Shown here: piece after piece, positions 14,776 through 22,725 of the stretch | Position numbering within the stretch: position 1 is the stretch's first letter | Layout: the number at the start of each line of letters is the position of its first letter | Assembly: GCF_026586625.1 (NCBI RefSeq) | Contig: NZ_JAODIW010000006.1 | Coordinates: 870,267-905,058 of the forward strand | DNA from: Halobium salinum | Lineage (GTDB): Archaea > Halobacteriota > Halobacteria > Halobacteriales > Haloferacaceae | Length of the DNA: 34,792 bases | Reading direction: 5' to 3' | Program-made: the position numbers and the translations under genes | The notes under the pieces: generated by a model | Told to the model about the DNA's origin: nothing | Database searches by the model: none | What the model saw: only the letters and a program-made list of their open reading frames with translations

Positions 14776-16485
14776 TTAGCCCGACACCGATTCAAAACTC
14801 TTGGAATAATTTCCATCATCATCCTGAGTAATTGCGTTGATGGTTTTGAGGGATTCGCATATGTTTTGAACTACATCAGCGGAAATTGTCGTATCTATCT
14901 CATCTAGTATATCGTTCGGGCTAAAGGGCCGTCTCATATGACGGCTGGCACGGATTACCGCTAAAACATGCTCTTCGTCTTTGTCTATCTTCGATGCGAT
15001 TCTTCGATCGCGTTCCTCCAGAGCCCCGTTGATACGGTCAATTTCCTCCAAGACTCTTTCTCTGATTTCTTCATTAGATGTGTAGTCATTACCGTACTCC
15101 TCAAGTTTGTCTTTGAATGTGACCAGTAAGGTAATAGTCCATTCTGCTTCATTCATGCTAGATGGCTCGTTGGCGATTTCGATAATTTGCTTGGAGACTG
15201 CATCAGACTCTGCAAATGCTTCTCCAATTAGCCCCATCGAAAGTAGTATTCTATCTGGATCTCCGCTGGGGATTTCTAATGTGGCATCTACAAGCGATCG
15301 AAGTGCACTATTAATGCTTCTCGCTGATCTGTAGTCCCCCTCCTCAATCGATTGAAGGGCGAAACTGAGGGAATAATTGACGAAATTCGTCAAAGGATCT
15401 GTGAACTCCCTTCCAGGCGAATTTATATCAGAGGCTATTGCACGGGCAATCTTGCTGTAACTGGTTACTACCGATTGAGACTGACTTCGACTGAAATGTG
15501 AAGCGTAATCTACTGTAATCCTTCCAAACAGCCGGATAAACACATTGGGAATCCCTCTGACCCGTTTTTCCTGCCAAGACAAAACGGATTCTCGGAGAAG
15601 ATAGACGACCTGCATCATAATCGCTTGATTGTCCTGCTTCAGACTTATCCGGAAAATCTGCTCATAAGGGCTATAAAGGTACCAGCATGCAAGTTGAGAG
15701 GTATCATGGGACGTTCTGAAGGTTCGATATTGGTTCTCAACTACTTCATCAACATGTTCACGGTACTTATCGAGCAGCTGTTTTGCGGACCGCGTATCCC
15801 CATCTCTAATTCTAGCTCTTTGGACATCTAAAAACGAGTCTACGGGATTTTCGTCGGCAACTTTGAGATATCTCACTTCCTGAAATATATTCTTTATTTT
15901 CTCTGCGTCATTGCTCTCGTATATAGTGGATTTTTGATCCTCGACTACTTTATCAATTCCATTGAGGAACTCAGGATCAATTTCTCCAATAATGGCACTC
16001 AGGACTTTTTCGGGTCTTAGAGCCTGAACTAGCCAGTACATATACGGGAATATGATTAAAATAGCCAATATGGACAATAACACGAACACAAAGTAAATAT
16101 ATAGTTGGATTCTCGGGGAAGAGAGTAAGATAACACCTATTGAAATGGCAAGTACGTGTGGGAAAAAGTGTGAAATTACTGGGGTGCTTCGGAGAATAGA
16201 CGTGTCTATCCGGTGGGAATAGCGGTTTGAAGCGAGTTGCACGCCTGTTATTGTCACTGTCAAACTTATGGTGAATAGAGTTATAACGCCGATGAGAAGA
16301 GGATTGACCACAGATCCTCGAGTTTCTGGGGTTGAAACGAATGTCGAAATGAGGGCAACAAATACTGCGATTAGGCAGACCGCTCCTGTAAGGCGATTTA
16401 TCGACAGGTGGTTGTTAATTAGATGGTGGAATCTGGACGCCGTTATTGAGTAGGAAGACCGCAGTTTCCTTCTCTCAGAGAACAT
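14776..16485 (-). CDS. Four-span membrane protein with long cytoplasmic region, DUF2254-like N-terminus
   Basis: A 569-residue protein of unknown function. Four hydrophobic spans lie at about residues 33-50, 60-83, 101-122 and 126-153. Between spans 2 and 3, VQLASNRYSHR recalls the QLAS-x-x-[FY]S-x-R pattern of DUF2254 membrane proteins (from memory). Residues 160-569 are soluble and mostly helical, with a charged coiled-coil-like stretch near 475-500. A C-terminal segment of about 65 residues, ending in an Asp-Asp-Asp-Gly turn, could be a winged helix. Base composition is much more AT-rich than the host (one sampled 60-base line, 14821-14880, has 24 G+C against 42 in a host line at 2401), indicating transfer. 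A TATA box at 16508-16516, centred 27 bases upstream, supports the ATG. The spans plus a large cytoplasmic region would fit a sensor or defence effector, but nothing proves that. Confidence 0.8.
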   Translation of the reverse strand: MFSERRKLRSSYSITASRFHHLINNHLSINRLTGAVCLIAVFVALISTFVSTPETRGSVVNPLLIGVITLFTISLTVTITGVQLASNRYSHRIDTSILRSTPVISHFFPHVLAISIGVILLSSPRIQLYIYFVFVLLSILAILIIFPYMYWLVQALRPEKVLSAIIGEIDPEFLNGIDKVVEDQKSTIYESNDAEKIKNIFQEVRYLKVADENPVDSFLDVQRARIRDGDTRSAKQLLDKYREHVDEVVENQYRTFRTSHDTSQLACWYLYSPYEQIFRISLKQDNQAIMMQVVYLLRESVLSWQEKRVRGIPNVFIRLFGRITVDYASHFSRSQSQSVVTSYSKIARAIASDINSPGREFTDPLTNFVNYSLSFALQSIEEGDYRSARSINSALRSLVDATLEIPSGDPDRILLSMGLIGEAFAESDAVSKQIIEIANEPSSMNEAEWTITLLVTFKDKLEEYGNDYTSNEEIRERVLEEIDRINGALEERDRRIASKIDKDEEHVLAVIRASRHMRRPFSPNDILDEIDTTISADVVQNICESLKTINAITQDDDGNYSKSFESVSG

Positions 16486-16507
16486 TTGTGAGAACTCCTG
16501 CTGGCGA

Positions 16508-16516
16508 ATCTATACT
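16508..16516 (-). promoter_or_regulatory. TATA box of the island membrane-protein gene
   Basis: The minus-strand AGTATAGAT is centred about 27 bases before the ATG at 16485. Confidence 0.55.
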
Positions 16517-16662
16517 CCTTTCGACTGAAAGATTGTCCGTCTCTGTATTCTATGCTAAATACACTAATGTAGGTGGCGGGATTTTATCATTTCTCAGGGA
16601 TAGACTAGTTGCTGTGGACGGGGGCGTATTTTGACTAGGTGGTCTTAACCACACCCTCTAAG

Positions 16663-16693
16663 CGAGAACCGGACAGCGGTCGTCCGGTTCTCG
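16663..16693. terminator. Perfect 12-bp hairpin, possible terminator
   Basis: CGAGAACCGGAC at 16663-16674 and GTCCGGTTCTCG at 16682-16693 are perfect inverted copies around a 7-base loop. The repeat lies just past the stop of the minus-strand gene ending at 16827, after a second hairpin. There is no strong T-run, so a recombination or protein-binding site is an alternative. Confidence 0.5.
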
Positions 16694-16701
16694 TTTGGGG
16701 T

Positions 16702-16745
16702 GGCTTCGGCTACCTCGAGTTGTGCAGAGAGAGGTAGCCAAAGCC
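16702..16745. repeat. 15-bp inverted repeat with one mismatch
   Basis: GGCTTCGGCTACCTC (16702-16716) pairs with GAGGTAGCCAAAGCC (16731-16745) at 14 of 15 positions around a 14-base loop. It stands directly beside the 12-bp hairpin at 16663-16693. Confidence 0.6.
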
Positions 16746-16826
16746 CTGCCCTCACAGGAGCAAAAACTGGTCAAAAACGCCGGAAAATAGAGGAAGAGGT
16801 AGCGATGCCTCTCACGAGTCGGCCCG

Positions 16827-18587
16827 TCAGTCGGCGGGTGAGTAGCCGTGTTCTGCCCAGTCGATTTGCTCGACTTTCTCGCGGTAGTCTCGAGTGCGAT
16901 CTCCACCACGCCGCATTGGTGTCACTTTCTGATCGAGGGAGCGGAACCGCCGGCTCTGGCCGCTGAGGTAGGTGACGCGGGCGTGAATTCCGTGAGTGGA
17001 ATTGAAGCCGAATGTCTCCTGATACCGAAGGCGAATCTCGTTCAGCACCTCACGAGCCTCCTCACTGTCTTTCGGCTGATAGCCAATCTCGAGGAGTTTC
17101 CGACAGTCGCCGGTATCCTCCTTCACCGTGATGTCGTACTCAGCGCGCACCTTGCTCCACGCGCTCCGCTGCTGGTCGCTAGCGGCGTCGGCTACTTCCA
17201 TTACTGTCTGCTCCATTGTTTGCTCGAAGCGGTTCTTCGCGGCGCGTAGGCGCTTCAGCATCAGCTGCTGTTGGTGCTTGCTAGCTATCTCTAAGTTCCC
17301 GTAGGTCTGTTCAACGAGTCCCTCCAAACGCTGCACAGAGCGGCGGATGGTCCGATACGAGCAGTCGATACTCTCGGCTGCACCCTGCATCGACTGTTGG
17401 CCGCCGTCTGTGAGAAGATGGTCGACCAGTTGTTCGTCGGAGTCGGTCATATCGCGCCAGAGACGCATCACACGCATCTCCTGCTCGTTCTCGACCTCCG
17501 GGAGCGGACAGTCGGTGATCCGGAGTGAGCGGCGGTGCTCGGCGCTCGCGTCGAAGTACTGGTCGCTCACGAGGTGGCTTCCGCCACGGATGGACAGGCC
17601 GGACCAGTCCATTATGTTGAATAGGGTCTCCTCGAGCTCACGAGTGAGATCCTCGAGATCGTCCCAGTATACGGTCTCATCGGTAACGCTCGTCTGGTAG
17701 GAGATCTCGAGCTTCGGGTGGTATAGAGGATCGTCCGGTTCGAATTTCTTGGGGTGTTCCGGGTAGTAATGCTTCACCTCCTTCCCGAACTTGTGGCCGC
17801 GCACCAGGTCAGCGGCGCGCTCGTCGGTGATAGTCGTGGTGACGTAGTAGCCGGGACGCTTTCGATGATCCTCGACGTGCTTCCGATATCCAGAACGGTC
17901 TGCTTCGAGCAGGTTGTGGGAGCGGGCTATCGGACCATCCGCGGCATAGAGAGAACCACTCTCCTCGCTATCAATACGAAGGTAAACGGCGGCGTCCCCA
18001 ATGTTACTCATCTCGTGAGGTTCCGAGAAGTACGAGGTGGAGCCACCGAACGCGGCCATAATGTGCCGGAGCAGTTCGTGATACTGGTCGTGGGGGATGT
18101 TCGATGCTTGAACCTGTGCGTCGATGTAGGGCTGACCGAGATCGGGGACGGACACCCGATTGCCGTTGCTAGTTAGGTTCGGCCAGCGGGGTCGGACAGT
18201 AATAGTTCCAGCTGCTCCCTTCCGTGCGCCCTTCGAGTCGGGCCGCCCCCCATTCCAGAGAGCGTCCTTTCGAGCGAAGTAGAAGCGGAACTCGGGTACG
18301 CTTTGCAGGTGATAGCTCTCGTGCTCCCACGGGTCTAACCCTCCTTTGTCGTAGTCGTAGCAGAGGATGTAATCATGGCCGTTGAAGGACATTTGAGCGG
18401 TTGGCTTCCCTTCGGTTTGCCACCCGTCGTACTCCTTTCTGATGGAGTCCATCCAGTAGTACGGCTTCAGCCCGTACTCGGTGAAGATGAAGTGTACGTC
18501 GAACTCGTGACACTGAGTGGTCGAGAATAACTCGACCGTCACCTCAACCACCTCCTTAGGACCGAAATGGCAGATGATTCCCCACAT
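16827..18587 (-). CDS. Haloarchaeal HTH-containing protein, DUF7845-like
   Basis: A 586-residue soluble protein. The opening (HEFDVHFIFTEYGLKPYYWMD, residues about 27-47), the RPRWPNL and ASNIPHDQYHELLRHIM blocks (132-178), and a central helix-turn-helix-like region (385-430, with AAESIDCSYRTIRRSVQRLEG) match a haloarchaeal family I recall as DUF7845. I know it from integrated elements; its biochemistry is unknown to me. The C-terminal part (430-586) is helical and basic, ending in a degenerate tail. The HTH suggests DNA binding. The usual family start seems to be close to CHEFD, so up to about 20 N-terminal residues may be untranslated; a TATA-like sequence only about 11 bases before the ATG at 18587 also hints at a later start. 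The gene lies 69 bases from the 3' end of tRNA-Pro. Confidence 0.75.
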   Translation of the reverse strand: MWGIICHFGPKEVVEVTVELFSTTQCHEFDVHFIFTEYGLKPYYWMDSIRKEYDGWQTEGKPTAQMSFNGHDYILCYDYDKGGLDPWEHESYHLQSVPEFRFYFARKDALWNGGRPDSKGARKGAAGTITVRPRWPNLTSNGNRVSVPDLGQPYIDAQVQASNIPHDQYHELLRHIMAAFGGSTSYFSEPHEMSNIGDAAVYLRIDSEESGSLYAADGPIARSHNLLEADRSGYRKHVEDHRKRPGYYVTTTITDERAADLVRGHKFGKEVKHYYPEHPKKFEPDDPLYHPKLEISYQTSVTDETVYWDDLEDLTRELEETLFNIMDWSGLSIRGGSHLVSDQYFDASAEHRRSLRITDCPLPEVENEQEMRVMRLWRDMTDSDEQLVDHLLTDGGQQSMQGAAESIDCSYRTIRRSVQRLEGLVEQTYGNLEIASKHQQQLMLKRLRAAKNRFEQTMEQTVMEVADAASDQQRSAWSKVRAEYDITVKEDTGDCRKLLEIGYQPKDSEEAREVLNEIRLRYQETFGFNSTHGIHARVTYLSGQSRRFRSLDQKVTPMRRGGDRTRDYREKVEQIDWAEHGYSPAD

Positions 18588-18655
18588 CTAATTGGAGAAA
18601 ATTGTAGAAGGAGACCGCTCAGGCCCCCGATAATGAAAGACGAAAGAAGCGGAAG

Positions 18656-18726
18656 TGGGACCGCTGAGATTCGAACTCAGGTCCTACCGACCCCATCGGC
18701 AGAGGATACCACTACCCTACGGTCCC
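18656..18726 (-). tRNA. tRNA-Pro (anticodon GGG)
   Basis: A 71-base cloverleaf read on the minus strand. The acceptor GGGACCG pairs with CGGTCCC. The anticodon stem TGCCG/CGGTA encloses loop ATGGGGT with anticodon GGG. The T arm is CTGAG-TTCGAAT-CTCAG, and the discriminator is A. CCA is not encoded. Its 3' end faces the accessory island, the usual arrangement for integration at a tRNA. Confidence 0.93.
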
Positions 18727-18823
18727 GCGTTTCGGAGAACGGCCGTACCCCGTTTAACGTCTTCGCTTCGTCGCGGGGCGGGGCCGTGCGAACAGGGCTC
18801 TCGCTTTCGACTTCGAGGCCCGC

Positions 18824-19756
18824 TCAGTGATCGCCGTTCAGCTCGCCGCGGAGCTGGGCCATCGTGACCTCGCGCTCGGCGTGGGCGTTGTGCTGGTGGA
18901 TGGACTCGTCGTTGGACTGCTTCATGTGAATCACGGCGTCCTCGGGGAGGTGGTCGAAGGAGTCGACCACGTCCTCGGCCATCGAGCGCACGCAGTCCTC
19001 GACGAACTTCGCGTTCAGGTGCGCGTGGTAGGTCATGTGGTCCTCGTCGGGGCGCTTCGCGAGGTTGTAGATGCGGGCGCTCATGCAGTCCCGCGCGATG
19101 TCGAGGACGTCCCGGAGGTCGACCTCGGGGCTCCCCTCGCTCGAGACTGTGAGGGTGGCGTGGCCGCGCTGGGAGTGCCCCGGCTGGGGGACGCGCTCTA
19201 AGAACGCCTCGGCGGTCTCGTCGTCGACGCCGAGGTCCGCGAGCTCCTCGCGGGCGCGGGTCTCGGACATCCCCTGCGAGCAGGGACAGACCGTCATCCC
19301 GGTGACGCGTGCGCCGATCTCCTCGCGGGTGCCCTCCTCGGTGGCGGTGGCGCCGGCGATGATGTCGGCGGTGCCCTGGGTGGGCAGGTCCGACTCCGGG
19401 GTCTCCTGTTTGGTGATCAGCTCCGCCTCCATGTGGACCTCGGCGCTCGTCGTGTAGTCGTGTTTGGCGAGCAGCCGCTCGGCGGCGTCGCCACAGAGGT
19501 CCTCGACGCGGTAGGTCGGCTCCTCGACCGCCGCCTCCAGCGCCTCGTCGATGACCTGCATGTTCCGGGACATGTCCGCCCCTTTCCGGGTCGCCGGCAG
19601 GTCGACGAACACCTCGAACTCCGCCATGAGGACGATGGGGCGCTTCCCGTCGCGGGCGACCTTCACGAGTTTCTCGACGCCGGTGACCCCCACCTGGCTC
19701 AGCCCGACCGTGACGTCAGGCTCGTTCGCCTGAACGTCGGGCAACTGCTTGCTCAT
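18824..19756 (-). CDS. mptA: GTP cyclohydrolase MptA (FolE2/GCYH-IB type)
   Basis: A 310-residue tunnelling-fold cyclohydrolase. The C157-P-C159 motif ([11 protein letters not shown]), the [15 protein letters not shown] segment and the C-terminal [20 protein letters not shown] block are characteristic. In archaea this family makes the pterin precursor for folate or methanopterin. In Haloferax volcanii the FolE2-type enzyme is reported to be needed for both folate and archaeosine synthesis. Length is typical. A TATA-like CCTAATC lies about 28 bases upstream of the ATG at 19756. It is a stand-alone gene between tRNA-Pro and the VIT/DUF211 pair. Confidence 0.93.
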   Translation of the reverse strand: MSKQLPDVQANEPDVTVGLSQVGVTGVEKLVKVARDGKRPIVLMAEFEVFVDLPATRKGADMSRNMQVIDEALEAAVEEPTYRVEDLCGDAAERLLAKHDYTTSAEVHMEAELITKQETPESDLPTQGTADIIAGATATEEGTREEIGARVTGMTVCPCSQGMSETRAREELADLGVDDETAEAFLERVPQPGHSQRGHATLTVSSEGSPEVDLRDVLDIARDCMSARIYNLAKRPDEDHMTYHAHLNAKFVEDCVRSMAEDVVDSFDHLPEDAVIHMKQSNDESIHQHNAHAEREVTMAQLRGELNGDH

Positions 19757-19820
19757 TACCGGAGTCGTAGGACTCTCCGCGATTAGGGCTTTCGGAAGGA
19801 GCGAACCGGTATCGCCGGCG

Positions 19821-20402
19821 TCATCCCGGAAGGACGAGGTTCAGAAGCGCGACGACGACCCCAGCGAGCCCCATCCGGAGCCCGGAGACGACCCAGTTCT
19901 GCTCCGAGAGGTCGCCGAGGTAGGCCCCGAAGGTGAAGAGCAGTCCGACGCCGACGCCGACCGACGCCAGGGTGGCGGTCCGGAGGGTGACGACGCTCCC
20001 CTCGAACAACAGCGGTACGAGCGGCAGGAGGACCCCGAGTACGGGCCCCAGTCCGCTCATGACGGCGTTGATTCTGCGGGCGCCGTGCTGGCGGCGCTGT
20101 ATTTCCGTGTCGTCGAGGTCGGTCAACATCGCTCGCTCGAGCCGGAGGATTTCCAGTCGCTTCTCGGCGCGCTCGATCTCCCAGACGCTCCAGACACCCG
20201 ACGTACCGAGGCCGATGGCCGCGCCGACGCCGATCTTGAACACCGTCAGTCCGTCGGGGACCCCCGAGAGGTACGACCCGACGACGACGCCGACGCTCGT
20301 CAGCGTCCCGTCGAACCCGTTCGAGACGAAGTATCGGCGCGATATCGACCGGACGTCTTCGTCGGCCAGCAGTTCGCGGAGGTCGTCGAGCCGTCGGCTC
20401 AC
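19821..20402 (-). CDS. VIT1/CCC1-family (DUF125) membrane transporter-like protein
   Basis: A 193-residue integral membrane protein with about five spans (residues near 24-46, 54-75, 112-133, 139-163, 172-192). [21 protein letters not shown] is the conserved first-span motif of the VIT/CCC1 family, whose members move Fe2+ or Mn2+. The charged segment at 76-105 ([16 protein letters not shown]) matches the cytoplasmic metal-binding region but is short and lacks an obvious Glu cluster, so the metal is unclear. The GTG start at 20402 overlaps the stop of the DUF211 gene by 4 bases, meaning translational coupling. Confidence 0.82.
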   Translation of the reverse strand: MSRRLDDLRELLADEDVRSISRRYFVSNGFDGTLTSVGVVVGSYLSGVPDGLTVFKIGVGAAIGLGTSGVWSVWEIERAEKRLEILRLERAMLTDLDDTEIQRRQHGARRINAVMSGLGPVLGVLLPLVPLLFEGSVVTLRTATLASVGVGVGLLFTFGAYLGDLSEQNWVVSGLRMGLAGVVVALLNLVLPG

Positions 20403-20692
20403 CGGCGGTCCTGGGGCGTCGGCCGTTCCTGCACGGGCCGGTCGCCGACCGTCACCTCGTCGATGGAGTGGACGGTGCCCCCGAGGTCCTCGACTGCCGC
20501 CTCCACCTCGGCCGCGTCGACCGCGTCACCCTCGACGGTGAGTTTCACGTTCTGGACCTCCCGGTCGGTCTCGATGAGCGTCGTGTTCAGTCCCTCGACG
20601 CTCGGGGACTCGGCGACGCCGTTGCTGAACTCGACGAGGTCCGGGTCGTGGGGCTTCAACAGGTCGAGAACGAGTCGTGTCACGTCCGCCAT
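20399..20692 (-). CDS. DUF211 family protein
   Basis: Encodes 97 residues with the ferredoxin-like (beta-alpha-beta) layout of archaeal DUF211 proteins: VTRLVLDLLKPHDPDLVEF at the start, then GVAESPSVEGLNTTLIETD, then a second repeat NVKLTVEGDAVDAAEVEAAVEDLGGTVHSIDEV. The family's molecular role is not known to me. The ATG at 20692 is supported by family length and a TATA-like TCTATTG about 25 bases upstream; longer upstream starts are unlikely. It overlaps the VIT/CCC1-like gene by 4 bases, which suggests a regulatory or metal-sensing partner for that transporter (inference). Confidence 0.85.
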   Translation of the reverse strand: MADVTRLVLDLLKPHDPDLVEFSNGVAESPSVEGLNTTLIETDREVQNVKLTVEGDAVDAAEVEAAVEDLGGTVHSIDEVTVGDRPVQERPTPQDRR

Positions 20693-20774
20693 ACGTCGAG
20701 AGAACGCCCACGTAGCAATAGACGTAACGGGGTGTGGAGGGGAGCGCACGGTGCCGTCGACGCTCGCGTGCGTA

Positions 20775-21191
20775 TCAGGGCCAGTCGTCGCGGCCCTCCG
20801 ACTCGAAGTGGTCCTCCTCGGGGCCGTCGTCGGCGAGGGTCCACCCGGCGGCCTCGGCGGCCTGTTCGAGCGGGAGGTACTCCCAGTCGGTCGCCTCGGC
20901 CACCTCGCGGTCCTCGTCGCTCGTGCCGACGAACACGTGACGGTCGGTGTCGAACTGGCGTTTCACGTTCTCGAGGCTCTCCTTCACGCCGCGCGGGCCG
21001 GAGAAGAAGTCCTGACGGATGCGGTTCTTCCGGGTGAAGTTCGTCACCACGTAGGTGGGCTTCTCGCTGACGACGCCCACGTACTCGGTCCACTGCCGGG
21101 CGTCGCTGAACACCGCGTCCGGCTCGGCGAGCGCCTGCAACGCGGCCAGCTCGAACGCGAGGGTCATGTCGCTACTGCCGCCGCTGTCCAT
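20775..21191 (-). CDS. Conserved haloarchaeal protein, DUF7124-like
   Basis: A 138-residue acidic soluble protein. The segments MTLAFELAALQALAEPDAVF, YVGVVSEKPTYVVTNFTRK, RIRQDFFSGPRGVKESL and FDTDRHVFVGTSDEDREVA match a haloarchaeal family I recall as DUF7124. No catalytic motif can be named. The C-terminal 25 residues are Asp/Glu-rich. The ATG at 21191 has an AT-rich box (GTTTTCC, minus strand) centred 26 bases upstream; an internal ATG at 21167 (MTLAF) is the alternative and fits the conserved region. It is separated from DUF211 by 82 bases and probably transcribed alone. Confidence 0.75.
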   Translation of the reverse strand: MDSGGSSDMTLAFELAALQALAEPDAVFSDARQWTEYVGVVSEKPTYVVTNFTRKNRIRQDFFSGPRGVKESLENVKRQFDTDRHVFVGTSDEDREVAEATDWEYLPLEQAAEAAGWTLADDGPEEDHFESEGRDDWP

Positions 21192-21308
21192 ACCTCACCT
21201 TCCGGCAGGCCGTGGAAAACCGTGTCGCTTCCGGGCGTCGTGCGGGCTCGGCGTGTCGCACGACTCCCGACTGCCCCACCCCGCCTCGAGCCCTCCCCGG
21301 AACCCGCC

Positions 21309-21533
21309 TCAGTGGGCGACCACGCGGAAGTAGTCGGTGAACACGACCACGTCGCCCGCCTCCAGCCCGTCCGGGAGCGGGCCCACGTCGGTGCCACTCG
21401 CCGCTCGGGCGACGACCCGGTCCTGTGCCGCGTCGTCGAGTTCGTCGAAGTGGACGACGCGGGCGTCTACGGGCACGTCCGCCGGCTCGACGACCGTCAT
21501 GGAGCAGGCTGTCCGAGTGGTAGATTGTGACAT
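21309..21533 (-). CDS. Small conserved protein, possibly DUF7979-like
   Basis: Encodes 74 residues from the ATG at 21533, chosen because the TATA box at 21558-21565 lies about 28 bases upstream. An internal ATG at 21500 would give 63 residues. The core VVHFDELDDAAQDRVVARAAS, then GLEAGDVVVFTDYFRVV, resembles small haloarchaeal proteins I recall under DUF7979 (tentative). It is soluble, with no known function. It is divergent from the quinone-oxidoreductase-like gene at 21671. Confidence 0.65.
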   Translation of the reverse strand: MSQSTTRTACSMTVVEPADVPVDARVVHFDELDDAAQDRVVARAASGTDVGPLPDGLEAGDVVVFTDYFRVVAH

Positions 21534-21557
21534 ACGGTACCAAATAGCATCTCGACT

Positions 21558-21565
21558 CATAAATC
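21558..21565 (-). promoter_or_regulatory. TATA box of the small gene ending at 21309
   Basis: The minus-strand GATTTATG is centred about 28 bases before the ATG at 21533. It favours that start over the ATG at 21500. Confidence 0.55.
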
Positions 21566-21670
21566 TTTGCTCGTCGGCGAACGGGACGCCGGTCCGGGTC
21601 GGGTGGTTTCCCGGCGGCCCCAGCGTTGATTCCGCGACAGGCCTCACTGCTGGATATGAACGGACACAGT

Positions 21671-22675
21671 ATGGACGCCTGGGTCGTCGAGGAGTACGGT
21701 GGTCCGGACGCCTTCGAGCGGACCGAAGTCGACCGCCCGACGCCGGGACCCGAGGAGGTGCTCCTCAGGGTCCGGGCTTCCAGCGTCAACCCCGTCGACG
21801 CCAAGATTCGTCGCGGCGACCTCCCGGCGTTCGCCCCCGATTCACCGCGAATCCTCGGCTGTGACGTGGCCGGCGTTGTCGAGGCCGTCGGCGACGACGT
21901 GACGGCCTTCGAAGCCGGCGACGAGGTGTACGGGATGCCCGGCGGCGTGACGGGGTCCCAGGGTGCGCTCGCGGACTACCAGGTCGCGCACGCCGACACC
22001 CTCGCACCGGTACCGAACGGACTCTCGTTGCGCGAGGCAGCCACCCTGCCGGTCGTCGGGCTGACCGCGTGGGAACTGCTCGTCGACTCGGCGGACGTCG
22101 GGGAGGACGACTCGGTGCTCGTCTACGGCGGCACCGGCGGCGTCGGCCACGCCGCGGTGCAGGTCGCGCGCTGGTGTGGCGCCCGGAAGGTCGTCGCCAC
22201 CGGCTCCAGCGCCCGGAAGCGCGAACTCGCGGTCGAACTCGGCGCCGACGCCACCGTCGACTACGGGTCGGCGTCCGTCGAGGAGTACGTCGCCGAGCAC
22301 ACCGACGGCGAGGGATTCGACGTCGTGGTCGACACGGTCGGCAACGACCACCTCCCCACCGCCTTCGAGGCCGTCGCGCCCTACGGTACCGTCCTCACGA
22401 CGGAGACGAGTTCGTCCGGTGACGTGGACTTCGGCGCCCTGCAGGCGGACTGTCTGACCCTCGGCGTCACCCTCGCAATCCGGCCGGTCATCGAGGACGC
22501 CGACCGTTCGCACATCGGGACGCGACTGCGCCGGCTCTCGCGGCTCGTCGAGAACGGCCGGCTCGAACCCCTCGTGGACGAGCGAACGTTCGCGTTCGCC
22601 GAAGTGAGCGAGGCCCACGCACGGCTGGAGGCGGGCGAAGCGGTCGGGAAAATCTCGCTCGTCAGAGAGCGGTAG
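21671..22675 (+). CDS. MDR-family NADPH:quinone oxidoreductase-like protein
   Basis: A 334-residue zinc-independent medium-chain reductase. The N-terminus WVVEEYGGPDAFERTEV, the loop SSVNPVDAKIRRGD, the Rossmann motif YGGTGGVGHAAVQVA and the cofactor-proximal SSARKRELA are typical of the quinone oxidoreductase (QOR) branch. No structural-zinc Cys cluster is present, unlike the MDR gene at 2309-3349. It would reduce quinones or enones with NADPH. The ATG at 21671 was chosen on family pattern; an ATG at 21656 adds five residues and cannot be excluded. No clear TATA box helps. Confidence 0.85.
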   Translation: MDAWVVEEYGGPDAFERTEVDRPTPGPEEVLLRVRASSVNPVDAKIRRGDLPAFAPDSPRILGCDVAGVVEAVGDDVTAFEAGDEVYGMPGGVTGSQGALADYQVAHADTLAPVPNGLSLREAATLPVVGLTAWELLVDSADVGEDDSVLVYGGTGGVGHAAVQVARWCGARKVVATGSSARKRELAVELGADATVDYGSASVEEYVAEHTDGEGFDVVVDTVGNDHLPTAFEAVAPYGTVLTTETSSSGDVDFGALQADCLTLGVTLAIRPVIEDADRSHIGTRLRRLSRLVENGRLEPLVDERTFAFAEVSEAHARLEAGEAVGKISLVRER

Positions 22676-22725
22676 CGGCGGGACCGAACGAGGCCGTGTG
22701 AGCGGGTCCGAGCGACGTGGGCCGC

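Larger units (their letters stand above)
16486..16826. other. Intergenic region with stacked inverted repeats
   Basis: A 341-base gap between two minus-strand island genes. The left part holds the TATA box (near 16508-16516) of the membrane-protein gene. The right part holds two hairpin-forming repeats downstream of the HTH-containing gene. No convincing small gene was found. Confidence 0.6.

Noticed and set aside
18612-18624. Short match to the tRNA-Pro 3' end as a possible att site
   Set aside because: Only about ten bases resemble the tRNA end, with mismatches, and it lies next to the tRNA rather than at the far island end.
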